In this document: positions 9,867-18,298 of the stretch, in pieces
Position numbering within the stretch: the first letter of the stretch is position 1
How the letters are laid out: each line of letters begins with the position of its first letter
NCBI RefSeq assembly: GCF_039649665.1
Contig: NZ_JBDJAW010000009.1
Location: forward strand, 62,001 to 126,000
Source of the DNA: Microbispora sp. ZYX-F-249
GTDB lineage: Bacteria; Actinomycetota; Actinomycetes; Streptosporangiales; Streptosporangiaceae
Direction: 5' to 3'
Length of the DNA: 64,000 nt
Notes under the pieces: generated by a model
The model's database searches: none
What the model was told of the DNA's origin: nothing
What the model saw: only the letters and a program-made list of their open reading frames with translations
Translations under genes and position numbers: made by a program

Positions 9867-10535
9867 ATGACCACGACCCCTGTCCCCGACGACCGGCTCC
9901 CGCTGCGTGAGCGCAAGAAGCTGCGCACCCGGCGCGCGCTGGTCGACGCGGCCCTGGAGCTGTTCACCGAGCGGGGCTTCGAGGCGACGACCCTCGACGA
10001 CCTGTGCGCGGCCGTGGAGGTCTCCAAGCGCACCTTCTTCCGCAACTTCGTCAGCAAGGAGGACGTCGCGCTGACGCCCACGCAGGACATGTGGGCGGCC
10101 TTCCTCGACGAGCTGGAGCGGTGCGAGCCCGGCGCGGGACGCCCGCTCATCGAGGTGGTGCAGGACTGCCTGCTCGCCGCCGTCGGACGGATGACCGCCG
10201 GCGGCTGGGCGCGTCAGGCCCGGCTCAGCGAGCTGCTGGCCGCCCGGACCCCCTCGATGGGGGCGTACGGCCTGCACTTCTGCGACCGCACCACGCGTGA
10301 GGCGCTCGCGATCCTGCGCCGTCGCCTCGACCTGCGCGGGGTGGACGACCTGCGGGTGAGGCTCGTGCTCGACCTGCTCGTGGCGGCCTGGCACGGTGCT
10401 CTGGAGTTCTGGACGTCCCTGCCGGGCGAGCCCGCGTCCGAAGACCTGGCCGCGTGCCTGCGTGAGGCGTTCGCCGCGCTCCCCGGGTGTCTCACGCTGA
10501 CCGCCCTGCCGAAGGACGGCCCGGCCACGTCATGA
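9867..10535 (+). CDS. TetR/AcrR family transcriptional regulator
   Basis: A 222-residue regulator. The N-terminal helix-turn-helix is clear (RRALVDAALELFTERGFEATTLDDLCAAVEVSKRTFFRNFVSKEDV, about residues 20-65). The C-terminal ligand-binding half (about 80-215) does not reveal the inducer. The start is ATG 9867; a -10-like TAGACT ends eight bases before it, so the transcript is probably leaderless. It is divergent from the oxidoreductase, with a twin palindrome between, and its stop overlaps the nrtL start as ATGA. The simplest view is autorepression plus repression of the oxidoreductase. The overlap means nrtL and perhaps later genes may be read through from this promoter. Confidence 0.87.
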   Translation: MTTTPVPDDRLPLRERKKLRTRRALVDAALELFTERGFEATTLDDLCAAVEVSKRTFFRNFVSKEDVALTPTQDMWAAFLDELERCEPGAGRPLIEVVQDCLLAAVGRMTAGGWARQARLSELLAARTPSMGAYGLHFCDRTTREALAILRRRLDLRGVDDLRVRLVLDLLVAAWHGALEFWTSLPGEPASEDLAACLREAFAALPGCLTLTALPKDGPATS

Positions 10536-11245
10536 TCATGGAGGCGATGCGCGGCGTCCTCGGCGTGCCGCCGGTGCCGCAGGGGTCGTGGGAGCGGGAG
10601 GCGCGGTTCGTGTCCACCGCGGCGCTGCGGGGAACGGCGGAGCCCCCGCTCGAGGTGGCGGAGCGGCTCGCGGTGCGGCTGCGTGGGACGCCCGGGATCC
10701 GGCGGGTGGAGGTCCGGCCCAACGGCTTCCTCGTCATCGGCGTCGCCACGCCGGGAGAGATCGTCGACGAGCTCCTGGCCGCCCCGGCCGCGGTGCGCCG
10801 GTCGCCGGCCGCCGAGTCCCCGCCCCCGGCGTCCTCCGCGGCGCCGTGGCCGGACTTCCCTCGCACATGGGACAACCCCGGTTTCGCCGTGCGGTACGCG
10901 TACGTGCGGGCGGGAGCCGTACGGCGATGGGCGCGTGACCTCGGCGTGCGGGCCGGCGCGGCGGCGCGGCCAGAGCTTCTCGACGGCCCGTTCGACCGGG
11001 CCGTGCTGCGGGTCCTGGCCGAGCTGCCGAGCAGGAGGGAGAGCCGCGATCCCGGGTGGGCGGCGTACCTCGAACGGCTGGCCGAGGTCTACCACACGGC
11101 CGTCGAGCGCGCGTCCCCGATCCCCGGAGGCGACGAGGCGCCGTCGGAGGTCCACGCGGCCCGGGTGCGGATGGGGGAGGCGGTGCGCCGGGTGCTCGGC
11201 GAGGGGCTGGCGGAGCTCGGCGTCACGCCCCCCGGCAAAATCTGA
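10532..11245 (+). CDS. nrtL: ArgS-related anticodon-binding (DALR) domain protein
   Basis: About 237 residues, lacking any synthetase catalytic core. The C-terminal part (about residues 105-230: NPGFAVRYAYVRAGAVRRWARDLGV ... FDRAVLRVLAELPS ... YLERLAEVYHTAVER) matches the DALR anticodon-binding fold of arginyl-tRNA synthetase. The N-terminal part has the weak pattern of the ArgS Add1 region (ALRGTAEPPLEVAERLAVRL). Such a protein commonly sits just upstream of lysA in actinomycetes and is annotated NrtL; its role is unproven. I chose ATG 10532 because it overlaps the TetR stop as ATGA, implying translational coupling. Later ATGs at 10538 and 10547 are alternatives. Confidence 0.72.
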   Translation: MIMEAMRGVLGVPPVPQGSWEREARFVSTAALRGTAEPPLEVAERLAVRLRGTPGIRRVEVRPNGFLVIGVATPGEIVDELLAAPAAVRRSPAAESPPPASSAAPWPDFPRTWDNPGFAVRYAYVRAGAVRRWARDLGVRAGAAARPELLDGPFDRAVLRVLAELPSRRESRDPGWAAYLERLAEVYHTAVERASPIPGGDEAPSEVHAARVRMGEAVRRVLGEGLAELGVTPPGKI

Positions 11246-11373
11246 ACCAAATCGGCCGATCGCCGGAAGCAATGCCGTAGATGACCTGCGGATCTGAATA
11301 TCTTCCTTCGGGGTCGTCTCGCAGGTTGAACAGCGGGCGCGAGTGAATCGCAGGGTCGGCTAGCCTCGTTCGG

Positions 11374-12780
11374 GTGAGTCGATTCGCCCACCCTGCCGGC
11401 GACCTGCACGCCGCCTCAACTATCGTCGCCGTCACCGCCGGACTGCCCGAGGAGCGTCCGCCGCACGTGCCCGCCGACCTCAACGCGCTCGAACCGGCCA
11501 TCTGGCCGCGAACGTCCGGCCGGGCCGACGGTGCCGTCACGATCGGCGGAATCGACGTGCGCGACCTGGCGAAGGAGTTCGGCACACCTCTGTACGTCAT
11601 CGACGAGGAGGACTTCCGCTCACGCTGCCGCGAGTACCGGTCCGCCTTCCACGACGGCGAGGTCCACTACGCGGCCAAGGCGTTCCTGTGCCGCGAGGTC
11701 GCCCGCTGGATCGACCAGGAGGGCCTCGGCCTCGACGTGTGCAGCGCGGGCGAGCTCGCCGTCGCGCTCAGCGTGGGCTTCCCGCCCGAGCGGATCACCA
11801 TGCACGGCAACAACAAGTCGCTCGCCGAGCTGGAGAAGGCCGTCACGGCCGGCGTGGGCCACATCGTGGTCGACTCGTACGAGGAGATCGCCCGCCTCGG
11901 CTTCCTCGCCGACAAGCACGGTGTGCGGCCGAAGGTGATGATCCGGGTGACCGTGGGCGTCGAGGCGCACACCCACGAGTTCATCGCGACCGCTCACGAC
12001 GACCAGAAGTTCGGCCTGTCGCTGAGCAGCGGCGCCGCCGCCGAGGCCGTGCGGCGCATCCTCGCGCTGCCGCAGCTCGAACTGGTCGGCCTGCACTCCC
12101 ACATCGGGTCGCAGATCACCGACACCGGCGGCTTCGAGGTCGCGGCCCGCCGCCTGGCCCGGCTGCTGGTCGAGGTCAAGGAGGAGCACGACGTCGTGCT
12201 TCCTGAGCTGGACCTCGGTGGCGGGTACGGCATCCCGTACGTGGTCGGCGACGAGTCCCTGGACGTCAAGGTCATCGCGGACGGCCTGCGAGAGATCGTC
12301 ACAAAGGTGTGCGAATCGGCCGGGCTGCCCGTGCCCCGGCTCACGGTCGAGCCGGGCCGGTCGATCGCCGGAGTGTCCGGCGTCACCCTCTACGAGGCCG
12401 GTACCGTCAAGGACGTGGAGGGCCTGCGCACCTACGTGAGCGTCGACGGCGGCATGAGCGACAACATCCGCACCGCCCTCTACGGCGCCGATTACACGGC
12501 CGTGCTCGCCTCCCGCGTGAGCCAGGCGGCGCCGATGCTGTCGCGCCTGGTGGGCAAGCACTGCGAGAGCGGCGACATGGTCGTGCGCGACCTGTACCTG
12601 CCGGGCGACCTGGCCCCCGGCGACCTGATCGCCGTCGCCGGCACCGGCGCCTACTGCCGGTCGCTGGCCAACAACTACAACTATCTGCCCAAGCCCGCCG
12701 TCGTCGCGGTGTCCAACGGCCAGGCGCGGGTCATCATCCGCAGGGAGACCGAGGACGACCTGCTCCGGGGGCAGCTGTGA
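11374..12780 (+). CDS. lysA: Diaminopimelate decarboxylase
   Basis: 468 residues; the last step of lysine synthesis, meso-diaminopimelate to L-lysine, using PLP. The fold III alanine-racemase-type barrel carries the PLP lysine in [11 protein letters not shown] (about residue 102), HSHIGSQ (about 240), GGGYGIPY (about 282) and EPGRS (about 326). The catalytic Cys is in [13 protein letters not shown] (about 427). GTG start at 11374. A -10-like TAGCCT (11361-11366) lies seven bases upstream, suggesting a leaderless transcript. It is followed 42 bp later by hom, so both amino-acid branches from aspartate semialdehyde are probably co-transcribed. Confidence 0.95.
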   Translation: MSRFAHPAGDLHAASTIVAVTAGLPEERPPHVPADLNALEPAIWPRTSGRADGAVTIGGIDVRDLAKEFGTPLYVIDEEDFRSRCREYRSAFHDGEVHYAAKAFLCREVARWIDQEGLGLDVCSAGELAVALSVGFPPERITMHGNNKSLAELEKAVTAGVGHIVVDSYEEIARLGFLADKHGVRPKVMIRVTVGVEAHTHEFIATAHDDQKFGLSLSSGAAAEAVRRILALPQLELVGLHSHIGSQITDTGGFEVAARRLARLLVEVKEEHDVVLPELDLGGGYGIPYVVGDESLDVKVIADGLREIVTKVCESAGLPVPRLTVEPGRSIAGVSGVTLYEAGTVKDVEGLRTYVSVDGGMSDNIRTALYGADYTAVLASRVSQAAPMLSRLVGKHCESGDMVVRDLYLPGDLAPGDLIAVAGTGAYCRSLANNYNYLPKPAVVAVSNGQARVIIRRETEDDLLRGQL

Positions 12781-12822
12781 CCGGCCGCTCCGGACAGTCC
12801 GGCGGCGAAGCGAGGAGGGGTC

Positions 12823-14130
12823 GTGAGTAAAGCCAAACCGGCGCTCAGGGTCGCGCTGCTGGGCTGCGGCGTCGTCGGGTCGCAGGTCGTGCGTCTGCTC
12901 CGCGAGCAGGCCGACGACCTGGCCGCCCGTGTCGGCGCCCCGCTGGAGCTGGCCGGCGTCGCGGTGCGCAGGCTCGGGCGCAAGCGGGACGCCGACGTGG
13001 ACCCCGCGCTGCTCACGACGGACGCGGAGGCCCTGGTCACCCGCGACGACGTGGACATCGTCGTCGAGGTGATCGGCGGTATCGAGCCCGCCAGGTCGCT
13101 GATCCTCGCCGCGATGGCGCACGGCAAGTCCGTGGTGAGCGCCAACAAGGCGCTGCTCGCCGAGGACGGCGCGACGATCCACCGTGCCGCCCGCGAGAAC
13201 GGCGCCGACCTGTACTTCGAGGCGAGCGTCGCCGGGGCGATCCCGCTGCTGCGCCCGCTGCGCGAGTCGCTGGCCGGTGACCGGGTGCGCCGCGTGCTGG
13301 GCATCGTCAACGGCACGACCAACTACATCCTCGACAAGATGGACTCCACCGGCGCCTCGTTCAACGACGCCCTGGAGGAGGCCCAGGCGCTCGGGTACGC
13401 CGAGGCCGACCCCACGGCCGACGTCGAGGGCTTCGACGCCGCGGCCAAGGCGGCGATCCTGGCCGGCATCGCCTTCCACAGCCGGGTCACGGCCGCCGAC
13501 GTGCACCGCGAGGGCATCACGGAGATCACCGCGGCCGACGTCGCCTCGGCCAAGGGCATGGGATACGTCATCAAGCTGCTGGCCATCTGCGCCCGCTCCG
13601 ACGACGGCCGGTCGGTCGGCGTCCGCGTGCACCCCGCCATGATCCCGAGGTCGCACCCCCTGGCCGGGGTGCGTGAGGCGTACAACGCGGTCTTCGTGGA
13701 GGCCGAGTCGGCCGGGCGGCTGATGTTCTACGGCGCGGGCGCGGGCGGCGCGCCCACCGCCAGCGCCGTGCTGGGCGACATCGTCGCCGTGGCGCGCAAC
13801 CGCCTCGCCGGCACCCGCGGGCCGGAGGAGTCGACGTACGCCGACCTCAAGGTCCACCCGATGGGCGACAGCGTCACCCGCTACCACGTGTCGCTGGACG
13901 TCGCGGACAAGCCCGGTGTGCTCGCCCGCGTCGCCGACATCTTCGCCAGGCACGACGTGTCGATCCAGACGGTACGGCAGGAGGGCCGCGGCGACGACGC
14001 CCAGCTCGTGCTGGTGACCCACCGGGCCAGCGACGCCGCCCTGTCGGGCACGATCAAGGATCTGCGCGACCTGAACATCGTCCGCGCCGTCGCGAGCGTC
14101 ATGCGGGTCGAGGGCGACGACACTCCCTGA
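12823..14130 (+). CDS. hom: Homoserine dehydrogenase with C-terminal ACT domain
   Basis: 435 residues; reduces aspartate semialdehyde to homoserine at the branch to threonine and methionine. The Rossmann motif LLGCGVVGSQV is at about residues 11-21. SANKALLAEDG and DPTADVEGFDAAAKAAIL are the conserved catalytic and dimer regions. An ACT domain at about 355-430 (YHVSLDVADKPGVLARVADIFARHDVSIQTV) predicts feedback control by threonine. GTG start with GAGGAGGGG upstream. In many actinomycetes thrC and thrB follow directly; here about 8.8 kb separates hom from thrC. Confidence 0.95.
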   Translation: MSKAKPALRVALLGCGVVGSQVVRLLREQADDLAARVGAPLELAGVAVRRLGRKRDADVDPALLTTDAEALVTRDDVDIVVEVIGGIEPARSLILAAMAHGKSVVSANKALLAEDGATIHRAARENGADLYFEASVAGAIPLLRPLRESLAGDRVRRVLGIVNGTTNYILDKMDSTGASFNDALEEAQALGYAEADPTADVEGFDAAAKAAILAGIAFHSRVTAADVHREGITEITAADVASAKGMGYVIKLLAICARSDDGRSVGVRVHPAMIPRSHPLAGVREAYNAVFVEAESAGRLMFYGAGAGGAPTASAVLGDIVAVARNRLAGTRGPEESTYADLKVHPMGDSVTRYHVSLDVADKPGVLARVADIFARHDVSIQTVRQEGRGDDAQLVLVTHRASDAALSGTIKDLRDLNIVRAVASVMRVEGDDTP

Positions 14131-14149
14131 AACACCGCGAGACCGCGAG

Positions 14150-14177
14150 GGGCCGCCGCCGCGAGCGTCGGCGGCCC
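14150..14177. terminator. Terminator between convergent hom and gntR genes
   Basis: Perfect 9-bp arms GGGCCGCCG (14150-14158) and CGGCGGCCC (14169-14177) with a 10-base loop, placed between two converging genes and usable in both directions. Confidence 0.6.
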
Positions 14178-14191
14178 GCGCCGGGACCGGC

Positions 14192-14554
14192 TCAGCGCTC
14201 CGCCAAGGCCTTGCGGACCGCGTCCAGGGCCTCCTCCTCGGAGGCGCCGAGGAGGCGCACCGCGCCCGCGAAATCCTCGGCCGCCTCGCGCAGGCGCAGG
14301 CGTCCGCCCTCGGCGGCGAGGTCGGTGATCGTCGCGGCCCGGCCCCGGCGCAGTTCGACGAGGCCCTCGTCGCGGAGCTGCTGGTAGCCGCGCAGCACGG
14401 TGTGCAGGTTGATGCCGAGCGCGGCGGCGACGGCCCGCGCCGAGGGCAGCTTGTCGCCGGGGACCGCCGCGCCCCTGGCGACCGCCGCGCGCACCGAGGC
14501 CGCCACCTGGTCGGCCAGAGGCTGGGCCGAGGAAGGGTCGACGACGATCAGCAC
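14192..14554 (-). CDS. GntR family transcriptional regulator (short, YtrA-like)
   Basis: 120 residues: a winged helix-turn-helix (about residues 10-75, including PGDKLPSARAVAAALGINLHTVLRGYQQLRDEGLVELRRGRAA) and only a short C-terminal tail. This is the size of the YtrA subfamily, which lacks a large effector domain. The GTG start at 14554 overlaps the stop of the upstream membrane-protein gene, so the two are translationally coupled. A perfect 10-bp inverted repeat in front of that operon is its likely operator, implying autoregulation. Members often control small transport or membrane-stress genes; the signal is unknown. Confidence 0.85.
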   Translation of the reverse strand: MLIVVDPSSAQPLADQVAASVRAAVARGAAVPGDKLPSARAVAAALGINLHTVLRGYQQLRDEGLVELRRGRAATITDLAAEGGRLRLREAAEDFAGAVRLLGASEEEALDAVRKALAER

Positions 14555-15531
14555 CCGGCGGCTCCCCGTGTCCGGGTGAGCGCCCCGTTCACCAGCGCGG
14601 CGGCCGTCTCGGCGTCCCGGGTCGAGTACAGGAACTCCCGCCCGTCGGTGAGCCGGAGGGCCAGCACCGGACCACGACCGCTCACGTAACCCCACCCTCT
14701 GCTGCCGCCGATCATACCGAGCCCCCTGCCGGACGCCTTCGGCCGCACCGCGGCGAAGAGCACCGTGTCGTACGGCACGGCCCGGCGCAGGCCGCCGAGG
14801 CCGGGCAGGCTGACCTCGACGCCGCTGCCGTCGATCCGGAGCCGGGTGCGGGCCGAGAGGACCGCGATGAGCCCCAGCAGCCCCATCAGCGCCGCCCCTT
14901 GCCAGGAGCGTGAGAGGTTGAAGAACCCGAACCAGGCGAAGGCGAGCATCACCGCTCCCTGCAGGAGCGAGCGCGGATGCCAGGCGGACACGGCGTAGAC
15001 GGCCCGCTGGGCCGGCGCGAGTGACAGCAGGGGCACTCCCGGGGGCGGTGCGGTGTGCGCCCCGGGCGCGGGCGGCAGGGGGCCCGACAGCCACCAGCCC
15101 GCGGCGCCTCCGAGAAGGGTGAGGGTGATCTCGACGGGAACCTCCCACGCCGGCAGGGCCGCGGGCCCCGCGGAGTCGATCAGCGTGGTCACCCCGACAC
15201 CGTTCCCCGTCGCGATCGAAACAGCCACGGCGACGGAGGTCGCGGCGGTCCAGCGCTGCAGTCCGGGCCAGCGCCAGTAGTGCGCGAACGCGGCGAGGAA
15301 CACCACCTCGAAGACCCCGATGGAGAGGGCGAGCGATTGCAGCCACTTGCCCCAGCCGGGAGCCCATCGCGGCTCCCAGCCGGAGACGTAGGCCCGCTCG
15401 GGCAGCCGGTCCCGGAAGGCGGCATAGAGCAGCAGGAGACCGAGGAGGGCGAGAACCGGTGGCGCGAGGGTCAGGACCAGACGGCGAGGCCGGCCGGGAC
15501 GCCCGGTGTCGTACTGAGGGGGGTAGTACAC
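14548..15531 (-). CDS. Multi-spanning membrane protein, DUF1648-like, coupled to GntR
   Basis: 327 residues with about seven hydrophobic segments (near residues 20-38, 62-82, 90-110, 125-145 and 190-230, among others) and a soluble C-terminal part with a PH-like strand pattern (RLRIDGSGVEVSLPGLGGLRRAVPYDTV). Proteins of this layout beside a short GntR regulator are usually annotated DUF1648; I give that by resemblance and gene pairing only. GTG start at 15531 with a strong GGAGGTGG just upstream. Its stop overlaps the gntR start. Function unknown. Confidence 0.6.
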   Translation of the reverse strand: MYYPPQYDTGRPGRPRRLVLTLAPPVLALLGLLLLYAAFRDRLPERAYVSGWEPRWAPGWGKWLQSLALSIGVFEVVFLAAFAHYWRWPGLQRWTAATSVAVAVSIATGNGVGVTTLIDSAGPAALPAWEVPVEITLTLLGGAAGWWLSGPLPPAPGAHTAPPPGVPLLSLAPAQRAVYAVSAWHPRSLLQGAVMLAFAWFGFFNLSRSWQGAALMGLLGLIAVLSARTRLRIDGSGVEVSLPGLGGLRRAVPYDTVLFAAVRPKASGRGLGMIGGSRGWGYVSGRGPVLALRLTDGREFLYSTRDAETAAALVNGALTRTRGAAGC

Positions 15532-15544
15532 GGGCCACCTCCAA

Positions 15545-15576
15545 CTGTTTGCATATCACTATAACAATGCAAACAG
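15545..15576. promoter_or_regulatory. GntR operator and promoter of the DUF1648/gntR operon
   Basis: Perfect 10-bp arms CTGTTTGCAT (15545-15554) and ATGCAAACAG (15567-15576) with a 12-bp AT-rich spacer. On the minus strand the spacer carries TATAGT, a good -10 box, so a bound regulator would block the promoter. It starts 14 bp upstream of the 15531 start codon. Confidence 0.75.
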
Positions 15577-15759
15577 AGGGGTGGAAGGCCCGGCTCGCGC
15601 TCCTCGGCGGGGCTGCGTACGGTGAGGCGCACCCGCACACGCGGCCCGGGCTCCGGCGGAGCCGAGGAGCTCGATCCGGTAACGTCCGCGATCATTCGCG
15701 CGTCGATCGTGTGCGGCGTGCCTAAAGTCACCGAAGTGTTCGCGTCTGTGGGGGAAAGT

Positions 15760-17241
15760 GTGGTTACGGGCGAGGCGGTCCGGACATCCGGCCGGAGCGC
15801 GGGGGCGCGCGCGAGGGACTGGCCCAGATGGACGCCGTTGCTCGCGGGGCTGCTGACCGCCTGCGTCGCCATCTCCGGCACCACGGCGTCGCTGTCGGGC
15901 GACGAGGTGGCCACCTACAGCGCCGCGGTGGCCCGGCCGCTGAGCGGCCTGTGGGAGCTCGTGCGGCACATCGACGGCCATTTCCTGCCCTACTACCTGC
16001 TCGTCCACGTGTGGTCGTTCTTCGGGGAGGCCGAGTGGTGGCTGCGCCTGCCCTCGGCCCTGGCGGCCGGCGTGGCGGCCGGTTTCCTGGCCGACCTCGG
16101 CCGCAGGCTGGCCGGGCCGCGCGCCGGAGTGCTGGCCGCGGCGCTGTTCGCCGTCCTGCCGTCGGTGTCCTACCACGGCGCGAACGCCCGGCCGTACGCG
16201 TTCGCGGCCGCGGCGGCCGTCGTCTCCGCCTGGGCGTTGCACCGCGTGGCGGAGGCGCCCACCGGATCCCGGGTCCGTTGGTACGCGGTGTCGGTGGCGC
16301 TGCTCGGCTGCACGCACCTGTTCTCCGTACTCGTGCTCCCGGCCCAGTTCCTCGCCGCGCTGCTCGCCCTGCCCCGGCGTACGTTCCTGACCAGGATCGT
16401 CCCCGCGACGGCCGTGGGATGCGTCCCCGTCGTGGTCCTCGCTCTGGTGGGCTGGGGCGAGCGCCACGCGATCAGCTGGATCCAGCCGCACGGGCCCGAC
16501 GTGCTGCTGAAGTTCCCCAAGCACGCGGCGGGCTCCGACGTCGCCGGGCCCGCGCTGTTCGCGCTCGCCGTCGTGGGGGTGGTGATCCTGCTGCGCAGGT
16601 CGGTCCCCTGGGGAGTGCTCGCCGCCGGCTGGCTGGTCTTCCCGCCGGTGCTGCTGCTCGCGATCGACGCGCTGGTGACCCCGGCCTACGTGGACCGCTA
16701 CGTGTTCGTCGCGGCACCCGCCCTGGCGCTGGCGGGAGCGGTGGCCCTGGCCTCCGTCCGCCTGGCCGCCCTTCCCGCCACGCTGGTCGCGGTGCCCCTC
16801 GTCCTGGCCGTGGCGCTGCTGGGGCTTCCCGCGCAGGCCGACTACCGGCAGCGCAACGGCCACTACGACGACTTCCCCGGCGCGGTCGGCGTGATCCGGG
16901 CGCGGGAACGCCCCGGCGACGCCATCGTGTACGGCCAGAGCCGGCTGCGCACCGGCTTCGTCTACTACGGCCGCGCGGGCCTGCCCGACGACGTGCTGCT
17001 GAAGGGGCAGGGCCCGGCCTTCGAGTACGCCGAGCGCGGCGACCTCGCCGAGGCGCTCGCCGGACGCCGCCGCGTCTGGGTGGTCTGGCGGGGGACCAAG
17101 CAGTCCGGCCTGACGGGCAAGAAGATCCCCCGGGTGGCCGCCGTCCGGGCGGCCGGATACCGCCTCGCGACGGCCTGGCACTCCGCGGAGTTGCCGGGCC
17201 TGACGGTCGCGCTGTTCCAGCGCCCGCGCGGCGACGGGTGA
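15760..17241 (+). CDS. GT-C fold membrane glycosyltransferase (GT39/PMT-like)
   Basis: About 493 residues with roughly ten to twelve hydrophobic helices. The first periplasmic loop after helix 1 has SGDEVATYS, the Asp-Glu signature of polyprenyl-phosphate-dependent GT-C enzymes. HFLPYYLLVHVWSFFGEAEWWLRLPSALAAG is the typical following segment of actinobacterial dolichol-phosphate-mannose-type transferases. The soluble C-terminus (about 370-490) would be extracytoplasmic. It probably moves a sugar from a lipid carrier to a glycan or protein outside the membrane. GTG 15760 is preceded at proper spacing by GGGGGA; GTG 15748 is an alternative. It sits at the head of a glycan gene block. Confidence 0.72.
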   Translation: MVTGEAVRTSGRSAGARARDWPRWTPLLAGLLTACVAISGTTASLSGDEVATYSAAVARPLSGLWELVRHIDGHFLPYYLLVHVWSFFGEAEWWLRLPSALAAGVAAGFLADLGRRLAGPRAGVLAAALFAVLPSVSYHGANARPYAFAAAAAVVSAWALHRVAEAPTGSRVRWYAVSVALLGCTHLFSVLVLPAQFLAALLALPRRTFLTRIVPATAVGCVPVVVLALVGWGERHAISWIQPHGPDVLLKFPKHAAGSDVAGPALFALAVVGVVILLRRSVPWGVLAAGWLVFPPVLLLAIDALVTPAYVDRYVFVAAPALALAGAVALASVRLAALPATLVAVPLVLAVALLGLPAQADYRQRNGHYDDFPGAVGVIRARERPGDAIVYGQSRLRTGFVYYGRAGLPDDVLLKGQGPAFEYAERGDLAEALAGRRRVWVVWRGTKQSGLTGKKIPRVAAVRAAGYRLATAWHSAELPGLTVALFQRPRGDG

Positions 17242-17287
17242 CGGGTCACGGCAAAGTCTCCGCCTTCTGCAAGTAAAGTTTTCCTCT

Positions 17288-18178
17288 ATGCGACTTACGG
17301 TGAAGAGACTCGTACCGGCCTGTCTCGTCGCCGCGGCGTCGGTCGCGGGGCTCCAGCATCCGGCCGCCGCGACGGCCCGCGAGACCGTCTCCGCGCACGC
17401 GGCGGCCCCACAGATGAAGACCGCGAACGCGACGCAGCGTGAGGCGCGGGCGGCCGGAGTGCCGACCGTGGTCCTCACCTTCGACGACGGCACGGCCGAC
17501 CACCTCGCCGCCGCCAGGACGCTGAGCAAGCGCGGTCTCAAGGGCACCTTCTACGTCAACAGCGGGCGGCTCGGCAGCCGTGGTTACCTGAGCGTCGCCG
17601 CCCTGCGGGCCATCGGCCGCGAGGGCCACGAGATCGGCGGCCACACCCTCGACCACCCGCACCTGTCGGAGCAGTTCGAGGCCGTGCAGCAGACGGAGAT
17701 CTGCGACGACAGGCGGGCGCTGCTGAAGCTGGGCTTCGACGTGCGGTCGTTCGCCTATCCGTTCGGCGACTTCGACGACGCCACCAAGCTGCTGGCGATG
17801 CGCTGCGGCTACACGACCGCGCGCGGCATCAACGGCCTGTACCGGCCCGACAGCTGCCGCTCCTGCCCGGTCATGGAGAAGATCCCGCCCGCGGACCTCG
17901 CCGACGTGCGCGCCACGAGCCAGACCGGTCTGCCGCGTACGGCCCGCACGCTGCGGGAGTCCGTCACTCGCGCCCAGCGGCAGGGCGCCCGCGGTCTGGT
18001 GGTCTTCGTGTTCCACGAGATCAAGGACGACCGCCGGGACAAGTACGCGACGGCGCCCGAGGAGTTCGCCGCCTTCGTCGACTGGGTGGCCAAGCAGCGC
18101 AAGGCCAAGACGATCGACGTGAAGACGCTGGGCGACGTCGTCGGCGGGCGTGTCTGGCCCGTCCCCGACGAGATGTGA
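17288..18178 (+). CDS. Secreted polysaccharide deacetylase (NodB homology, CE4)
   Basis: 296 residues: a signal peptide (1 to about 29, ending AAATA) and a NodB domain. Motif 1 is TFDDG (about residue 62), with two Asp for catalysis and metal. Motif 2 is GGHTLDHPHL (about 115-124), the H-x-x-x-H metal site. Motif 3 is YPFGDFDD (about 157). The substrate is probably N-acetylated glycan in the wall or on an exopolymer. Four Cys lie in the second half (CDD, CGY and CRSC at about 139-198) and could form disulfides. It lies 46 bp after the GT-C gene, so it may act on the same polymer. Confidence 0.85.
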   Translation: MRLTVKRLVPACLVAAASVAGLQHPAAATARETVSAHAAAPQMKTANATQREARAAGVPTVVLTFDDGTADHLAAARTLSKRGLKGTFYVNSGRLGSRGYLSVAALRAIGREGHEIGGHTLDHPHLSEQFEAVQQTEICDDRRALLKLGFDVRSFAYPFGDFDDATKLLAMRCGYTTARGINGLYRPDSCRSCPVMEKIPPADLADVRATSQTGLPRTARTLRESVTRAQRQGARGLVVFVFHEIKDDRRDKYATAPEEFAAFVDWVAKQRKAKTIDVKTLGDVVGGRVWPVPDEM

Positions 18179-18298
18179 TCTCCGCCGTCGTGCCGGGTCA
18201 CCGCGAGTCGTCAGGTTGACCGCGGCGGTCACAGGAATTCACAAGGTTCGGCTGATAGAAGTTCACCAGCCTGAAAACGGACGCACGGGAGGAACGCC

